Assembly (NCBI GenBank): GCA_015956445.1
Contig: WIUZ02000004.1
Coordinates: 186,001-250,000, forward strand
Source of the DNA: Thelephora terrestris
Lineage: Eukaryota > Basidiomycota > Agaricomycetes > Thelephorales > Thelephoraceae
Length of the DNA: 64,000 bases
Direction: 5' to 3'
Part shown: in pieces, positions 22,000-35,689 of the stretch
How positions within the stretch are numbered: the stretch's first letter is position 1
How the letters are laid out: each line of letters begins with the position of its first letter
Notes under the pieces: model-generated
What the model was told of the DNA's origin: nothing
What the model saw: only the letters and a program-made list of their open reading frames with translations
The model's database searches: none
Made by a program: the position numbers and the translations under genes

Positions 22000-24107
22000 A
22001 TGGCCGTCACCGACGTCTTGTTCCCCGTTGTCGGCCTAGTTTCCGTCTACCTCTACTTCACGAGGAGGCGTGGTTTGGAATTACCTAAACCACCTGGTCC
22101 AAAGCCGCTGCCACTCGTGGGGAACATTTTTAATCTGCCGACACAGCAATTATGGCTTACAGTCACCGATTGGTCTAAGATATACGGTGAGTGTTCCTTC
22201 ACCTTCTGGCTTTCCTTTTGGCCGGCCTGACGCGCTGGATATAGGCAAAATCATCTACGCCAACGTCTTTGGACTAGGACTCGTTTTCTTGAATACCGCA
22301 GAGGCTTGTAGCGACCTTTTGGACAAACGGGGGTCAATATATTCAGATAAACCGCATCTCGTCATGTGTGGTGAATTGTAAGTGCCATTCAATCGCCCCC
22401 CTGCCCCTTGCTCATATCTCTCCATCATTCAATCAGGTGCGGGTGTGAGAACATGGTTGCGTTTACGAGATACGGCGACCAGATGAGAAGGCAACGTAAG
22501 CTGATGCAGCGCGCATTTGGCCCCACGACGATTTCAAAATACCATTCACTTCTCGAGATGGAGGCCCCCTGGTTTCTGAAGCGACTGTTGGAGAATCCGA
22601 ACGACTATACCACGCCGGTCAAGCGGTACGCTGGAGGGGTGACGTTGCTTGTTACGTATGGCTATCAAGTGAAGTCGGACGACGATGCTTTCCTACAGCT
22701 TGCGGACCACTGCGTGGATTTACTGGCCAACAAGATCGCTTCTGGCGTAGGAATCTGGCCGGTCGACATTTTCCCCGTGTGTAAGTTTTAATCTCTGGAG
22801 GTCACGTTGACTGTGTTCATTTCCGCTCATTTACCGACTTCTCGTTTCGATCAGTGCGACATCTCCCGGAATGGGCGCCAGGGTCTGGCTTTCTTAAAAA
22901 GGCCAGAGCCTGGCGAACGAAGATGGAGGAGTTTGTGGACAGACCTTATGAGTTTGTCAAGGAGTCTATGGTACGGAGATGATCGCATATGTCCTCGCTC
23001 TTCAAAGGCTAATTTAGTTTTTAGCTCAAAGGGACCGCGCTGCCATCGTTCTGCTCTACCCTTATCGAGGAGGGAGAGGCTAAAGACACGCAGGGTGACT
23101 TTGATTTGCGATGGACAGCGAACTCGATGTATTCTGGTGAGTGGACCGGCCCGCTGGTCCGTTGGAGTTGGACTGATGACCCTTTCTCTTACAGCGAGCA
23201 TTGACACCGTACGTCCGCTTCCATGACTGGACGTGTTTGGGATAGCTCACCAGGATCTATAGACGTTGGCGCTGGTACTTCAGTTCTTCCTGGCGATGAG
23301 CGAACATCCCGAGGCGATGACAAAGGCGCAGAAAGAAATCGATGCTGTCGTCGGATTGGACCGTTTACCGGCATTCGATGACAGGAAGAATCTTCCTTAC
23401 GTCGAGGCTCTGTTCAATGAATGTATCCGATACGGCGTCGCAGTTCCGTTGTGTATGTTTTCCTCCCGGTTGGTCATGTCGGAATCCTTACCGTTTCTGT
23501 ACAGCTCTGCCCCACAGGTTGATGGAGGATGACATTTACGAGGGAACGTTCATCCCGAAAGGGACACTCGTCTTTGCAAACATCTGGTACGTTCAATCGC
23601 CGCAATTAACCGTCCGCCTTCCGACCTCTTGGTGATGGGCAGGAACATCTTGCGGGACGAAGCCGTGTTTGGGGACCCTCACCTCTTTAGGCCAGAGAGG
23701 TATCTCGAACCTGTAGATGATGAGATGGCAAAGCGCCGTGATCCCAAAAACTACACGTTTGGGTTCGGTCGTCGAGTACGTCTTTTTTGCCTTTAGTTCA
23801 TCGGTGAGATGACGCCTTCCTTCTCTAGGTCTGCCCTGGAAGGCATCTGGCGCAGGCATCAGCTTGGATCCTGATGGCATCATTCCTTGCGACGATGAAT
23901 ATATCCAAGGCGGTTGACGCGAACGGCAAACAAATCGAGCAAGCTATCAAGTATGAGAACGCGGTGTTTAGGTGAACGGGATACGCTCTCTGTGTTTCAT
24001 CGGTTACTGATCCTTCTCACAGGATGCCGTCGGGGCTCAACATTGACATCAAGCCTAGATCAGAGCGAGCGGTTGGAATAATTGACGGACTCACTTATGG
24101 ACAGTAG
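22000..24107 (+). CDS. cytochrome P450 monooxygenase (copy 1 of tandem pair)
   Basis: A membrane-bound class II P450 of the kind often annotated as O-methylsterigmatocystin-oxidoreductase-like in Agaricomycetes. One N-terminal anchor (VLFPVVGLVSVYLYF) is followed by a Pro-rich hinge, LPKPPGPKPLPLVGN. The C-helix is GDQMRRQRKLMQ. The I-helix reads SASIDTT, with Ser where the second Gly of the usual AGxDT motif stands. The K-helix ExxR is NECIR. The PERF motif is FRPERYLEP. The haem loop, TFGFGRR to VCPGRH, is split by an intron at 23777-23828 but complete, including the Cys ligand. About nine introns of around 52 bases; product about 525 residues. The neighbour at 24491 shares intron positions and most motifs, so a tandem duplication is clear. 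Substrate cannot be predicted, and no biosynthetic backbone gene is nearby. Confidence 0.9.
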
Positions 24108-24441
24108 GAAGATGGTTACGTTTGTTGCATTTCTTGTGCACTCTGTATTTTTTTGTCGGTATGTGGATCTTATACGGAGGCCAATTGTTTACCTGGTCGC
24201 GCGGTTTGCCGGTACTTACGGTGATAAACTTCACGTGTGCCGATCACTCGGATGATCGTACTTACTTGTTGTTCCACCACTGGGACCGAAGACGGACGGC
24301 TATTGTCTCCCCGCCACGCTATTGTCTCGCGTCTGGTAATTTCTTGTCGCCTGACGGGTTTCAAACAATACCGCATGTCAAATCCATTCAAACCCTTGCC
24401 CCACATGCCCGCCAGGCTGGGTGTATTAAACGCGACCAGGT

Positions 24442-24447
24442 TATATA
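24442..24447 (+). promoter_or_regulatory. TATA box of the second P450 (TATATA)
   Basis: Sits 49 bases before the ATG of the second P450, a little closer than usual. The rest of 24108-24490 is the 3' flank of the first P450 plus this promoter, with nothing else recognised. Confidence 0.45.
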
Positions 24448-24490
24448 CCCGGTTTTTTGTATCGTCGCCTCCCACATCCCTTGATAGACT

Positions 24491-26475
24491 ATGGCGGTCG
24501 ACCTCGTCATCTTGACGCTCGCTGGAGCCGTCGCAACCCTGTCTGTGCTTGCTCTCCGCCAGAGAGTTGCTGCAAAGAAGTTGCCTCCTGGGCCTAAACC
24601 ACTTCCGTTGATTGGGAATGCACTAAATCTGACTACTAAAGAACTGTGGCTTCGGGCGGCGGAATGGGCTAAGCAATATGGTTAGTAGCGTCTTGCAGCG
24701 TGACTCCATTCCTCATTTCTTGCAGGCGAGATCGTGTATATCAGTGCTGCTGGTATTCCGATGGTCTTTCTCAACGACTACAAGGCGTACAACGATTTGC
24801 TGCACAATCGGGGTGACATTTACTCGGACAAGCCGAGGATGGTTATGACGGGTGAACTCTGCGGAGCTGAATACATGGTCCGTCTCGGCTCCCCTATCCA
24901 TTCGGTGTTTTAAATTCCGTCCGCAGGTTCCGTTCACGGGGGCGGGAGATAGGATGAGACGGCAAAGACGGATTCTCGTGAAAGCTATCGGAGCTGGATC
25001 GATCAAGACGTACGAACCGATCCTGGACGGGCAGTCGAGAGACTTTGTTCAGAATCTGACGAAACCCGGGATGGACTTCCGCAAGACGCTCCTCTGGTCC
25101 GTCGCTCTCTCTCTCGGCGCCCAGGCGGGTGGCTGACCTTTTGTTGCAGGTATAACGCAGGCCTTACGCTGATGGTACTGTACGGCCACAAGGTGACTTC
25201 TGCCGACGACCGGTTCATGAAACTCGCCGCAGAATCAACCGAGGTTTTATCGAACAAGTTGGTCACCGGCGGTGGCGTTTGGGCGGTAGATATATTTCCG
25301 TTCTGTGCGTCTCTTTCTCTGGAGATCATCGGCGCCCGATTCCTGATTCTCTGAAAGTGAGGTATCTCCCTTCTTGGCTCCCCGGCGCCGGGTTCAAGCG
25401 GTCCGCAGTTGAATGGAAGAAGCTGATCGAGGATTTCGTCAACGAACCCTACGAGGACTGCAAAGAAAAGATTGTGAGCGAACCACAACGCGAACGTGCT
25501 CGCGTGCTAACATCTCGCGTGATACAGAAAAACGGAACGGCGACTCCATCGTTCACATCGCTCGCGTTTGACAACAAGGAAAACATGAGCGAGCAAGAAG
25601 ACTTTGACCTCAGGTGGACGACGAATTCGATGTACGTCGGAAGTATCGACACGGTTCGTTTCCTCCCTCTCCGGTGTGTTTGAGGTTCTTATTAAAAAGT
25701 TCTAGACCGGCTCTGCGATTGCAAACTTTGTCCTCGCCATGGTTCGACACCCCGAGGTTCTCGCCAAGGCTCAGGCAGAAGTCGACTCCGTCGTTGGGCA
25801 CTCGAGGCTACCGGACTTTGGTGACCGTCCCGCGATGCCTTACATTGAGGCCATGTTGAGTGAGTGTTTGAGATACGCGACGCCTGCACCACTCAGTGAG
25901 TTGCCCGACTTGAAACCACGCGAAGCACGAGGTGTTAATCCCCCATAGATCTTCCACATCAATTGATGCAAGACGACGAGTATAACGGGTACTTTTTGCC
26001 CAAAGGCTCTTGGGTCATTGGAAACATCTGGTTAGTTTCCTACCTGCTCTGCCCAGGCGCACGTGTTGACTTTGCATGCAGGGCGATCGCAAGGGACGAA
26101 ACTGCGTATCCAGATCCGAACTCATTCAAACCAGAACGCTTCCTCGAACCGGTCGACGGCGAGACCAAGAAACGTCTGGACCCGCGAAATTACGTCTTTG
26201 GTGCTGGTCGAAGGAGGTGTCCTGGCATTCACCTCGTCGAAGCCGGACTGTGGCTCGTGATCGCGAGGATCGTTGCCACGCTAGATATCAGGAAGAAGGT
26301 CGTGGACGGCGTAGAGGTCGAGCCGGAGGTTTCGTACGATAACGCATTCCTGAGGTGCTTCCGCTCAGAGTTCTCTGCTCGAATTTTGTGCTCATTTTTT
26401 GTTTCTTCCAGGATCCCAAGCGCGTTCCAATTCGATATCAAGCCCAGACCTCATGTCAACTGGGACCTACTTTGA
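24491..26475 (+). CDS. cytochrome P450 monooxygenase (copy 2 of tandem pair)
   Basis: Paralogue of the P450 just upstream. It starts MAVDLVILTLAGAVATLSVL (anchor), then LPPGPKPLPLIGN. The C-helix is GDRMRRQRRILVKAIG. The I-helix reads YVGSIDTT, again with Ser in the second Gly position. ExxR is SECLR. PERF is FKPERFLEP. The haem loop YVFGAGRRRCPGIH lies within one exon here, whereas copy 1 has an intron in the loop. The product, about 510 residues, ends IKPRPHVNWDLL. Shared phrases (GxxIYSDKP, FDLRWT.NSMY, LPYVEAL/MPYIEAM) run along the whole length, but overall divergence is substantial, so the duplication is not recent. P450s of this type act on the ER membrane with cytochrome P450 reductase; the substrate is unknown. 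Confidence 0.9.
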
Positions 26476-27797
26476 ACAACTTACCACCTCTTTTCGTATT
26501 CTTAATGATTGTAGCCACCGCTATTTTGCTTGCAGAAATCCATGTATAGTATTCACTTACGACACGGGTATCTATTTCTACGAGAGCCTCACCGCCTCGG
26601 GCCCAAATCTAGCTCACGGGTATCGTGTTCAGGCCTCAGTTGGCTTCTCGACTCCGCGCTCGAGGTCATGGGGCGGTCCAAGTTGTTCGCGGGCGTTGAC
26701 GGAGCTCAAGTACGTATCTGTCAAAAGAAAACTTGTATAAAAAAACCCCCTCCGCGGATAAAAAGGGAGAAACGCACTCCAGAACAGGCTGACCACGCTA
26801 ACGAACACGAAGCGGAGGTGTGAAGGGACTATTGAAAAGTTGATGACCTGAACGGGTACGTATACCGCCCTGGAATTTCAAAGTGAACGAAAATGAGCAG
26901 GCTCTCCGGTTCAAACGCACCAATTACGGATCAGCGTTGGAACAAATGCCTGTCGTACAGAGATAGTGGTGTCCGTTAGCGACCGGTTGTGTGCAGAGCG
27001 CCAGATAGACGTACGTGACTGATCCTGTTCGTTGCCTCATCCACCCCCTTCCCTTCCAACATACTCATACTCCCGAAAAAGAACGCGACGGCTGCCGGGC
27101 TGAAAAACGCTTGATCCAGATACACCTGAGACAGCTAAACGCCTGGTATCACCGCGACGCTGAAGGGACGCACCCGATAAATCAACGCTTTGTTCGGGGT
27201 GCTGAAACGTAGCCCATTGAGGAATTGGTACCATTTGGTGACGACAGGGGCGAACATAAACCCTGTGCCCCGTCAAAATTACCGAGGGAGACAAAGGAAG
27301 ACCACAGACTCACCCCCATAGAACCCTAGCCGGACGGTTCGTGTGAACTAGGCAAAAGGAAAAGAAAGTCGAACGAGGGCAAAAGCAGTACGACGGCCTA
27401 CGTCGTGGTCCTTCCCCCTTCCTTCGACCAGCTGTTGTGCTATCACATCTCCGAAACCAAACAAGACGCCACCCGTCGCACATTGCGCTAGCATCGGTCG
27501 TCGAATGAGCGCAGCACTGCCAAACGCGAAGCATCGTTTACTTGGGTGCCTTCAGGTTTAGTCGCTATAGCTTACTTGTATGCCCGAAGTAGGGAGGCCA
27601 TGGGAATGGAGGTTGCTGTCAGTGCTAAAATTCGATCGAGATAACGAGAGCCATCACTGCGCGACACAAAAAAAGACAAGAATACTATCTGGACAACTAC
27701 GTGAGGATGATGTAGGGTATCTATATCAAGGGTCAACGAGAACAATAACAAAAGATGTCCGTCTGGCATCGAAAGATATGCATGAAACTAGCATTAC
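26476..27797. other. 1.3-kb stretch with no recognised gene
   Basis: Frames are short on both strands and lack motifs. The left part is the 3' flank of the second P450; the right end is the 3' flank of the PriA-like gene, which converges on it. No repeat or RNA gene was seen. Confidence 0.5.
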
Positions 27798-28982
27798 TTA
27801 GTTCTTTGGGCTTGCCCACCTAGACCCACTGCACCCACAGCTGCTCCCTCCATCGAAATTGACTGTAACGGCATACCCCACCACCTCGGACACAACCTCG
27901 GACACTGCCAATAACACCACATTCACGATGTCATTCGCGTCGGAAAGAGTGCCGTTCAAAAGAGAACTCATATCCAGTCCGACAATCATATCTCCTGCTT
28001 GGATGGATGGGGTTGATTCCAAGTTGACTTGAACAGCGAGGTCCAGCAACAAGTTCAGGGTCTCGTCGATGAGGGCAAGAATCTTGGAGACCAACCCATC
28101 GACACCTGCGAGGGTGTCACTCAGCGCAAGAGACACGCCAACCGTGAGGTTTGTAGTGGCGCCGAGGGTATAGTTGACCGGACCCAGCCCCAGATCGGCC
28201 AGAATTCTCTCAACGGGGCCAGTTGTGCTGAGAGTCAACGAGGGCGGGGAAGTACAATCCGGGTCGAGGCCAACGTTTGTGTCAATGGCCTGGGAGTCGC
28301 GGGAGACAAAACCAGAAGCAACCCTCCTGCGAGAAGGAGCGATACTTCGTCGCCTCATTTTGGGGGCACTTGGAAGCGCTGAACTGCAGCCCTGTCGAGA
28401 CGTCAGCATCAGGGTCGCTATTGATAAGAAGCAAAAGGACAGACATTGGGGTGGAAGCCACATTTCCCGTTACAAAGGGAGTTTGGTGAGGGGCAGACAC
28501 ATGACCCGCCATTTTTGGCAAAGCCGTCCATGCAAGTGAAGTCGCAAACGTTTCCAGAGGTGCATTGAGGAGAAGCATGATCAGGGTAGGTGCACTGGGA
28601 ACCATGGTCCTTGACCTTGAGAAGCTACCGTGAGGATGTGTGAGGTGAGAAGAAGGCTGGCATGACGTACGAGTGACTGCAAGTCCACCTCAACGCCAGC
28701 CTCGGTCATACCCAAGGCGGTGAGTTGGTACAGGTCCAACCCGAGAGGGAATGCAGAGAGGCAGAGACACGTGACATCCAAGAGACTCGCGATGTTGATG
28801 GGAAGTGCAATTACGCGAAGGTCGGCGCAAACGTCAACAAGGGCCCTCGGATGGTGAAACTGGCGACTGGAGATGGGATTTGCGACGAGGCGGGAAGAGT
28901 GAGGGTTGGGATGCAAAGGACCAGAGGCGACGAGAGAAACAAAGGAGAGGGTGGAGACAAGGAGTGTATTGAAGCTACGCAT
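27798..28982 (-). CDS. priA: PriA-like secreted cysteine-rich protein
   Basis: Resembles the PriA family first described in Lentinula edodes, whose transcript is abundant in primordia. The function is unknown. The signal peptide is MRSFNTLLVSTLSFVSLVASG. A hydrophobic domain without Cys spacing I know follows, then a Cys-rich block: QCTYPDHASPQCTSGNVCDF, CMDGFAKNGGSCVCPSP and CNGKCGFHPN. Splicing at about 28394-28447 gives GCSSALPSAPKMRRRS, the usual lead-out of the PriA Cys block. The C-terminal 190 residues are rich in Leu, Val, Ser and Thr with several N-glycosylation sequons (NYT, NLT, NGT) and end in GGSSCGCSGSRWASPKN. Two introns are visible. The start is immediately preceded on the coding strand by a CT-repeat tract. 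Length of about 355 residues is longer than the shortest PriA proteins. Confidence 0.75.
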
Positions 28983-29003
28983 GGTTGCGACAGCGTTCGT
29001 AAA

Positions 29004-29034
29004 GAGCGAGAGAGAGAGCGAGAGAGAGAGAGAG
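29004..29034. repeat. (GA)n microsatellite in the PriA-like gene leader
   Basis: A near-perfect GA run, reading CT on the minus strand, 22-52 bases upstream of the minus-strand PriA-like ATG. Pyrimidine tracts near transcription starts are typical of highly expressed fungal genes. Length polymorphism between strains is likely. Confidence 0.8.
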
Positions 29035-30303
29035 CGCGAAGGAGAAGAGCGAAGCGAGTGAGAGCCCTGGGAATGAGGTGGTTTGTAGCGGTGGCTTATA
29101 AGGCCTAGGAATCGAACGAGGGAGGAAGTTGAACGAGTGTTTCAGGATGGAGCGATGAAAAAGCAATATATCGGAATGTTGAATCGATATCACAAGTTTA
29201 AAAAACGAGGGTGAATTCCTTACGAGGGTACTTGTCGGAACGCCACCGCCACTGACATATCTTTTCGTTGTCGTTCCACCGGCCAGTTCTCCCGTCCTCT
29301 CCCCGTACAAGGGCCAACTCGGGGTGAGCTACCGCACAAGCCTGAGGAATGGAATCCACTCGGGCCCATTTGGGACAAATTGGTCCACGTCCACTTTCCC
29401 TGAATCTGCTTCGTCAACCAGACACGGAGGTGCATTCCTTTTCTCACTCACGCTCTTTTCCATCCGGCTCCCGTGGCATTACGTGCTCTAGATTTGATTT
29501 ACATTCCACCGTGGGACGCTTGAGCCTAATTGCCAGGGTGCTTATGTTGGAATCGATCTTCCTTTGTCGGGGATCGGTTACTCTCTAATGCCCGCCGGTG
29601 TTCGCCGCAAAGCCCGGTCCCCCTCCGACCTCAGAGCAACGCCCGCAGATGTAGGAGCTATTGCACAGAAGAGCGACACGTCCGAACCCCTACAGTTAGA
29701 CAGATGAGATGAGGGTAGACGCAAGGAGCATGACTCGAGCGAGTAGTGTATCCACAACCAAAGCTTAGTAGGTGGAAGAGGTGAAGGAGCTCGTTGAGAT
29801 GCTTCCCGATCACTGGCGCTGTTCGTCACGAAATTCATTCACACTCAGCCCACCCTTCGTCAGCTACTCTCGCATACAGGTTTGAACTACAACTTTGACT
29901 CAGTGGGCTCGCCGGGATTGCAACGCGTAAATCATCGGGTGACCCGTTGTGTTGGTGCCATCGACCATCACCAAAGCGTCACTCCGTTTGCACCGTCCGC
30001 TACTTTTCCAAACCTCACCCACACGGACTCTTCGACTTCCTCACTTCTGATGCGTGTTTCCAAGTTCGTCATCTATCGAACCCACGGCACCAGGCACCTT
30101 TCATCACTAGGCAGTCGCGTCAACGCTGAGTAAACTCAAAGTAACTTTATCATGGAGGGATCAGAACAGCATCTCTGATCGATTGATCGCTTGCGAAATG
30201 ATAAATACCACCCCTCTCGCTCTTCTCACACCCCTTGCCCTGAGGTCACCATCCGCTAGGCACTGCGACGAACTCTTGCTAACAACTCAAGTCACCTCCA
30301 ACG
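29035..30303. other. intergenic stretch between PriA-like gene and first small secreted protein
   Basis: Divergent promoter region of about 1.3 kb. An AT-rich ATAAATA at 30201-30207, about 100 bases before the downstream ATG, could be its TATA element. No gene recognised. Confidence 0.5.
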
Positions 30304-30811
30304 ATGTTCAAGTTATTCTCCCTCTCGTTCGCCATCTTTTCCTTGATCGTCGCTGTACAATGTGGCATTCCCGCTTGTCCCTCCACCCCGACCGGCCCCA
30401 AACCGAGCTCGCATAATGCTCGTGGTTCCATCGGCGTCTTCAAATGCCCCGAAACCAATGTGGAGGGGAATAACCTCTCCAGCTCCATCCACGATTCCGC
30501 TCGTTTGAACTGCAGGTACACTACCGGCAGTACGACCGGAATCCAAGCTGCCTGTATGTACAACAAGGTGTGAAACCCAATCTCTATGGAACCATCATCA
30601 TTTAATTCATTTTCCTCAGTACACTGGTCAGTTGCTGAACTACGGTGGTGGCTCCAAATGCCCCAATTCCGCTCTCTTCTATTGTCCTAGAACCGACATA
30701 TCCAACGACAAGAAGCGCAATAACATCAGCAATCGTTCCCCGGTGCCCAAGTACTTCCAAGCCCGCACCAAGCTTGGAAGGGGCAACAAGGCCAAACGGG
30801 GAGATCTCTAG
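30304..30811 (+). CDS. small secreted cysteine-rich protein, paralogue A (151 aa)
   Basis: Two exons: 30304-30567 (88 codons) and 30620-30811 (63 codons plus stop). The signal peptide is MFKLFSLSFAIFSLIVAVQC. The mature part has an ordered Cys pattern: FKCPE, LNCRYTTG, AACMYNK, SKCPN and FYCPR. The tail is basic: PKYFQARTKLGRGNKAKRGDL. A KR pair near the end could be a Kex2-type cleavage site. The gene at 34805-35315 has the same exon lengths, the same intron position (after YNK/YNR) and the same Cys order, so the two are paralogues. I do not recognise the family. Secreted Cys-rich proteins of this size are often called effectors or fruiting-related proteins in Agaricomycetes, but nothing here shows a role. 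Confidence 0.8.
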
Positions 30812-31899
30812 TCGTTATACCAGCTGGGGCGATGTGTTGCCCGGTCAATGAATGTGTTCATGCCATGAATAGTTGACACTTTACTTTGCCTTCTATGGGC
30901 AGTTCAGACTGCGTATCCCGTCTCCTTTTCACGAATGTAATCAATGAGCGTCCTCGGTCCCATTCCCTGCTCATCGACATCAGTCACACATGGTGGAACA
31001 AGGTAATCGGCCGCCATGCACAACTGTAACGATTAATCATTTCGCATAATGATGATCCCCTTCCGCAAGCTCGCCGATCACATGGCTAGCGTTCCCAAAG
31101 CTTCCGACCAAACGCCCACGCGCCTGATCGCCGCAAGAAGGTACGTCCTGAGGCAGCCAAACACGTTCACCCCATCAACGCCTCAGGTTATGGGGGTTCT
31201 ATGAGGTTATGCACCTGATCCCCGTTCGAGCGAACAGGGGCCGATTACCAGATCCTCAAGACCTGCTTCCCTCACCAGAACCGACTCTATGCCATGTGAT
31301 GAGTGGCATGAGGTTCTGAGTTCATTCGATCCGTCGTCATTTCCGTGTTATTGCGCTGATGCGTCGCTTATGAGAGCACCTTTTTCATATATGCTTCCAG
31401 GTTTCTAGAAATCAATCCCGCACAGGTTGCAAACCACTCCTTCCTTCAGGCACTTACCATCATCTCAGATGAGAGCCCACACCCCTGGATCTCGAGATTG
31501 AACCGAGCACCACCGAATGGGGCCTTCTGCAGGAACCTGCTCTTTTGTGACTCCTTCAATGCCGCCACCCTCCTAGTGTTGCAGCCCTTATTCAAGAGGA
31601 GGAGTCCCCTTTCGCTTCCCACACGTTTCATTGCACGAGAACAGTTACCAAAGAGGATCAACCCGGTAATCCTTCTGATGCTTCTGTCGATGTCCCTCGG
31701 CGAACACGATGACACTACTCTTCTGCCCCGTGTGATGGGGTTGCCGGGGCGCGAATGATTTGTGATTAAGCCACGAATTCTGATACGAAGCGCCAAATGT
31801 GCATAAAATGGTGCTGTGTGCCATTAATCCCCCAGCTCTCTTCGAGTCTCGTCCCCTCACGCCTCTCTTCCTCGTTACCCGTTCAGAGTCGGTCTCACG
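30812..31899. other. intergenic stretch with a possible unrecognised gene
   Basis: Two plus-strand open stretches deserve mention. 31049-31140 joined to 31187-31319 across a good 46-base GT..AG intron gives a 74-residue peptide beginning MMIPFRKLADHMASVPKAS. A second frame, open from 31360 to 31758 without an early ATG, reads FLEINPAQVANHS, then SDESPHPWISRLNRAPP and ends VMGLPGRE. They might be exons of one gene or a decayed gene. I recognise neither, so no CDS is called. Confidence 0.3.
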
Positions 31900-33816
<1,917 letters not shown>

Positions 33817-34734
33817 TATGACGATTAAGAGTCTCTCCTGGCACGGACTTGCGCTGCGTTTCGCATTCTCTACTAGACCCACGATATAGAACCAGGACTT
33901 GACGTTTTTACCAAATAATGTATCCAGCAGTCGACGATATACCTTCACGAATACTCAGCCAATGCCTCAATTTTCCCCTTGACCAAAAATGTCTCAGGAT
34001 TCGGTGATCCCGAGACCTGAGCCTAACTCGAGTTCCAACCAACCGCCGTGCTTGATGAAGTTACCAACATGAATTTAATGCAATGGACCAATGCACAACG
34101 TGGGTTACGCGGGGCCGATTGCTTCGGACTTGCTCCAGACGGCGTAAGGATGCATTGGGACTACTTTTGAGCTTGATGAGCGTCACAAAGAGGACTGTCA
34201 CGGACAATGCCGGCAAGTTCCATCCCTCGCGCCGACTGTGAGTATGCGGTATCTCCACCATGCATTCAACGTCCACTACTCACCGGTGCGCCTTCTGAAG
34301 AATAATCGAAGGGATGAGAGCACCTTCTTCCTGACAAAAAGGTGAAACATGTCTCCAGTCTCGGACCGTTGCAGGAAAATCTGCACGACTCTAGCCTGTG
34401 CCACATGCGTACCGTATTGGATTTATTGGACTTCGAGGCCTCCAGTTGTCACTATGGGACGCAAGTGGATCAGCGGGGTGAGTACTGATGTAGCCAGTTG
34501 AAACTTATCTTTATGGTGACTGTATGGAACGTCCCTCCCCCGATAAAGTCAGCTCATTGATTACGGTTTTGAAGGGTAACCCTCTGTCACCCTTCCTTTG
34601 ATCCAGGCCATTGGAAAGATAGGGGTCGTATCCTGCGGAGCCTACGACGGTCCACTTCATGATGAGTGTACTATAACGGACTCGAAAATCCTCGGGGCCG
34701 CCCCACGCCGTCTCCGCTTGCAGCCGAGGTGCCG
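33817..34734. other. intergenic stretch between protease and second small secreted protein
   Basis: About 0.9 kb without a recognised gene. Frames are short on both strands. It should hold the protease 3' end and the promoter of the next gene. Confidence 0.5.
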
Positions 34735-34742
34735 TATATAAA
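34735..34742 (+). promoter_or_regulatory. TATA box (TATATAAA) of secreted protein paralogue B
   Basis: An ideal TATA box 70 bases upstream of the ATG at 34805. Strong TATA boxes fit regulated or highly expressed genes. Confidence 0.65.
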
Positions 34743-34804
34743 CCAGGCGTGGATGCTATGGTTCTCTTCATCCCCCTTCCTTCCACAGCTCCACTCTCCC
34801 AGCG

Positions 34805-35315
34805 ATGTTCAGACTCCTCGTTCTCTGCTTCACCGCTCTGTCTTTGATCTGTGCGATTGAGTGTACCCCAACTGCAGAGAAGTGGGGGAAACCCTCCTAC
34901 GGGGCCAAGCGCGAAAACCTCGTGGCCAGAGGCCGCTGCGACTTCCTCTGCCCTCACGAAAACCTGATGGGGATGGGGCTGGACGACATGTACACCGGCT
35001 CTGAGCGTCTGTACTGCAGCTACGACGCCGAAGGAATGGATGATAACAATTTCTGCATATATAATAGGGTAAGATTCAACTACAAAAGATCAAGTTCCGT
35101 CGTTGTGTTTACCTAGTATCTAGGACACTGGGGGACTTTTATCAAGCTCGCTTCCTGAGGATTGCAACCAGCTGGCAACGTTCCGTTGTCCTGGCACGAA
35201 GAATGATCAGGAAGGGATGAAATGGTCACCGAGCCAACCCAAAGACTCGCGTTCGGTGAACCTCCCACAATTCGTCAAGGCACGTTCCAAGGCGAAGAGA
35301 GCTGAGGCTGCTTGA
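34805..35315 (+). CDS. small secreted cysteine-rich protein, paralogue B (151 aa)
   Basis: Two exons: 34805-35068 (88 codons) and 35124-35315 (63 codons plus stop), identical in length to those of paralogue A at 30304. The signal peptide is MFRLLVLCFTALSLICAIEC. Cys motifs in order are DFLCPH, LYCSYDAEG, NFCIYNR, EDCNQ and FRCPG. The tail is basic: PQFVKARSKAKRAEAA. The acceptor used is the second of two nearby (CTAG at 35114-35116 and TCTAG ending 35123); only the second keeps the frame and gives DTGGLLSSSLPEDC, matching YTGQLLNYGGGSKC in paralogue A. Outside these motifs the two proteins differ at most positions, so the duplication is old or has diverged fast. The family is unrecognised, and function is unknown. 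Confidence 0.8.
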
Positions 35316-35689
35316 TCGTACAAACATCGCCCCAGCTCTGTTTGGGGCGTGGAATATCTCTACTTCTCTATCAGAATTCTTGAGTTTCCATCCTTTTCCG
35401 CTACCTTGTCTGTTCTTCCTCAGCCTTTTCTTGAATGGCTGCTGATGCTCGTGTTTCCATCGATCTTCGGCCATTTCCAGTCATAGACGATCTTCATGAG
35501 TCACTTTTTTTGTACAGCGTGGACTCTAGCACCAAATTGATCTCCATTGTATTCTCGATGCGGGCTGTGATCTAGCCTGTTCAGCTTGGGATCGATAAGG
35601 CGGGAAAGTTGAACCTCGATCACGTGAGAATGGTTCGCGACGCGATAGCAACCCTTTGTCTTGAACCACCGACTCGAAAACTTCAGAAG
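35316..35689. other. intergenic stretch before ASE1
   Basis: 3' flank of the secreted protein gene and promoter of ASE1. The ASE1 frame stays open upstream of its ATG to about 35609 without another ATG. No clear TATA box. Confidence 0.5.

Noticed and set aside
31446-31796. 116-codon minus-strand frame between the first small secreted protein and the protease.
   Set aside because: It is the shadow of the plus-strand open stretch 31360-31758 and contains no motif.
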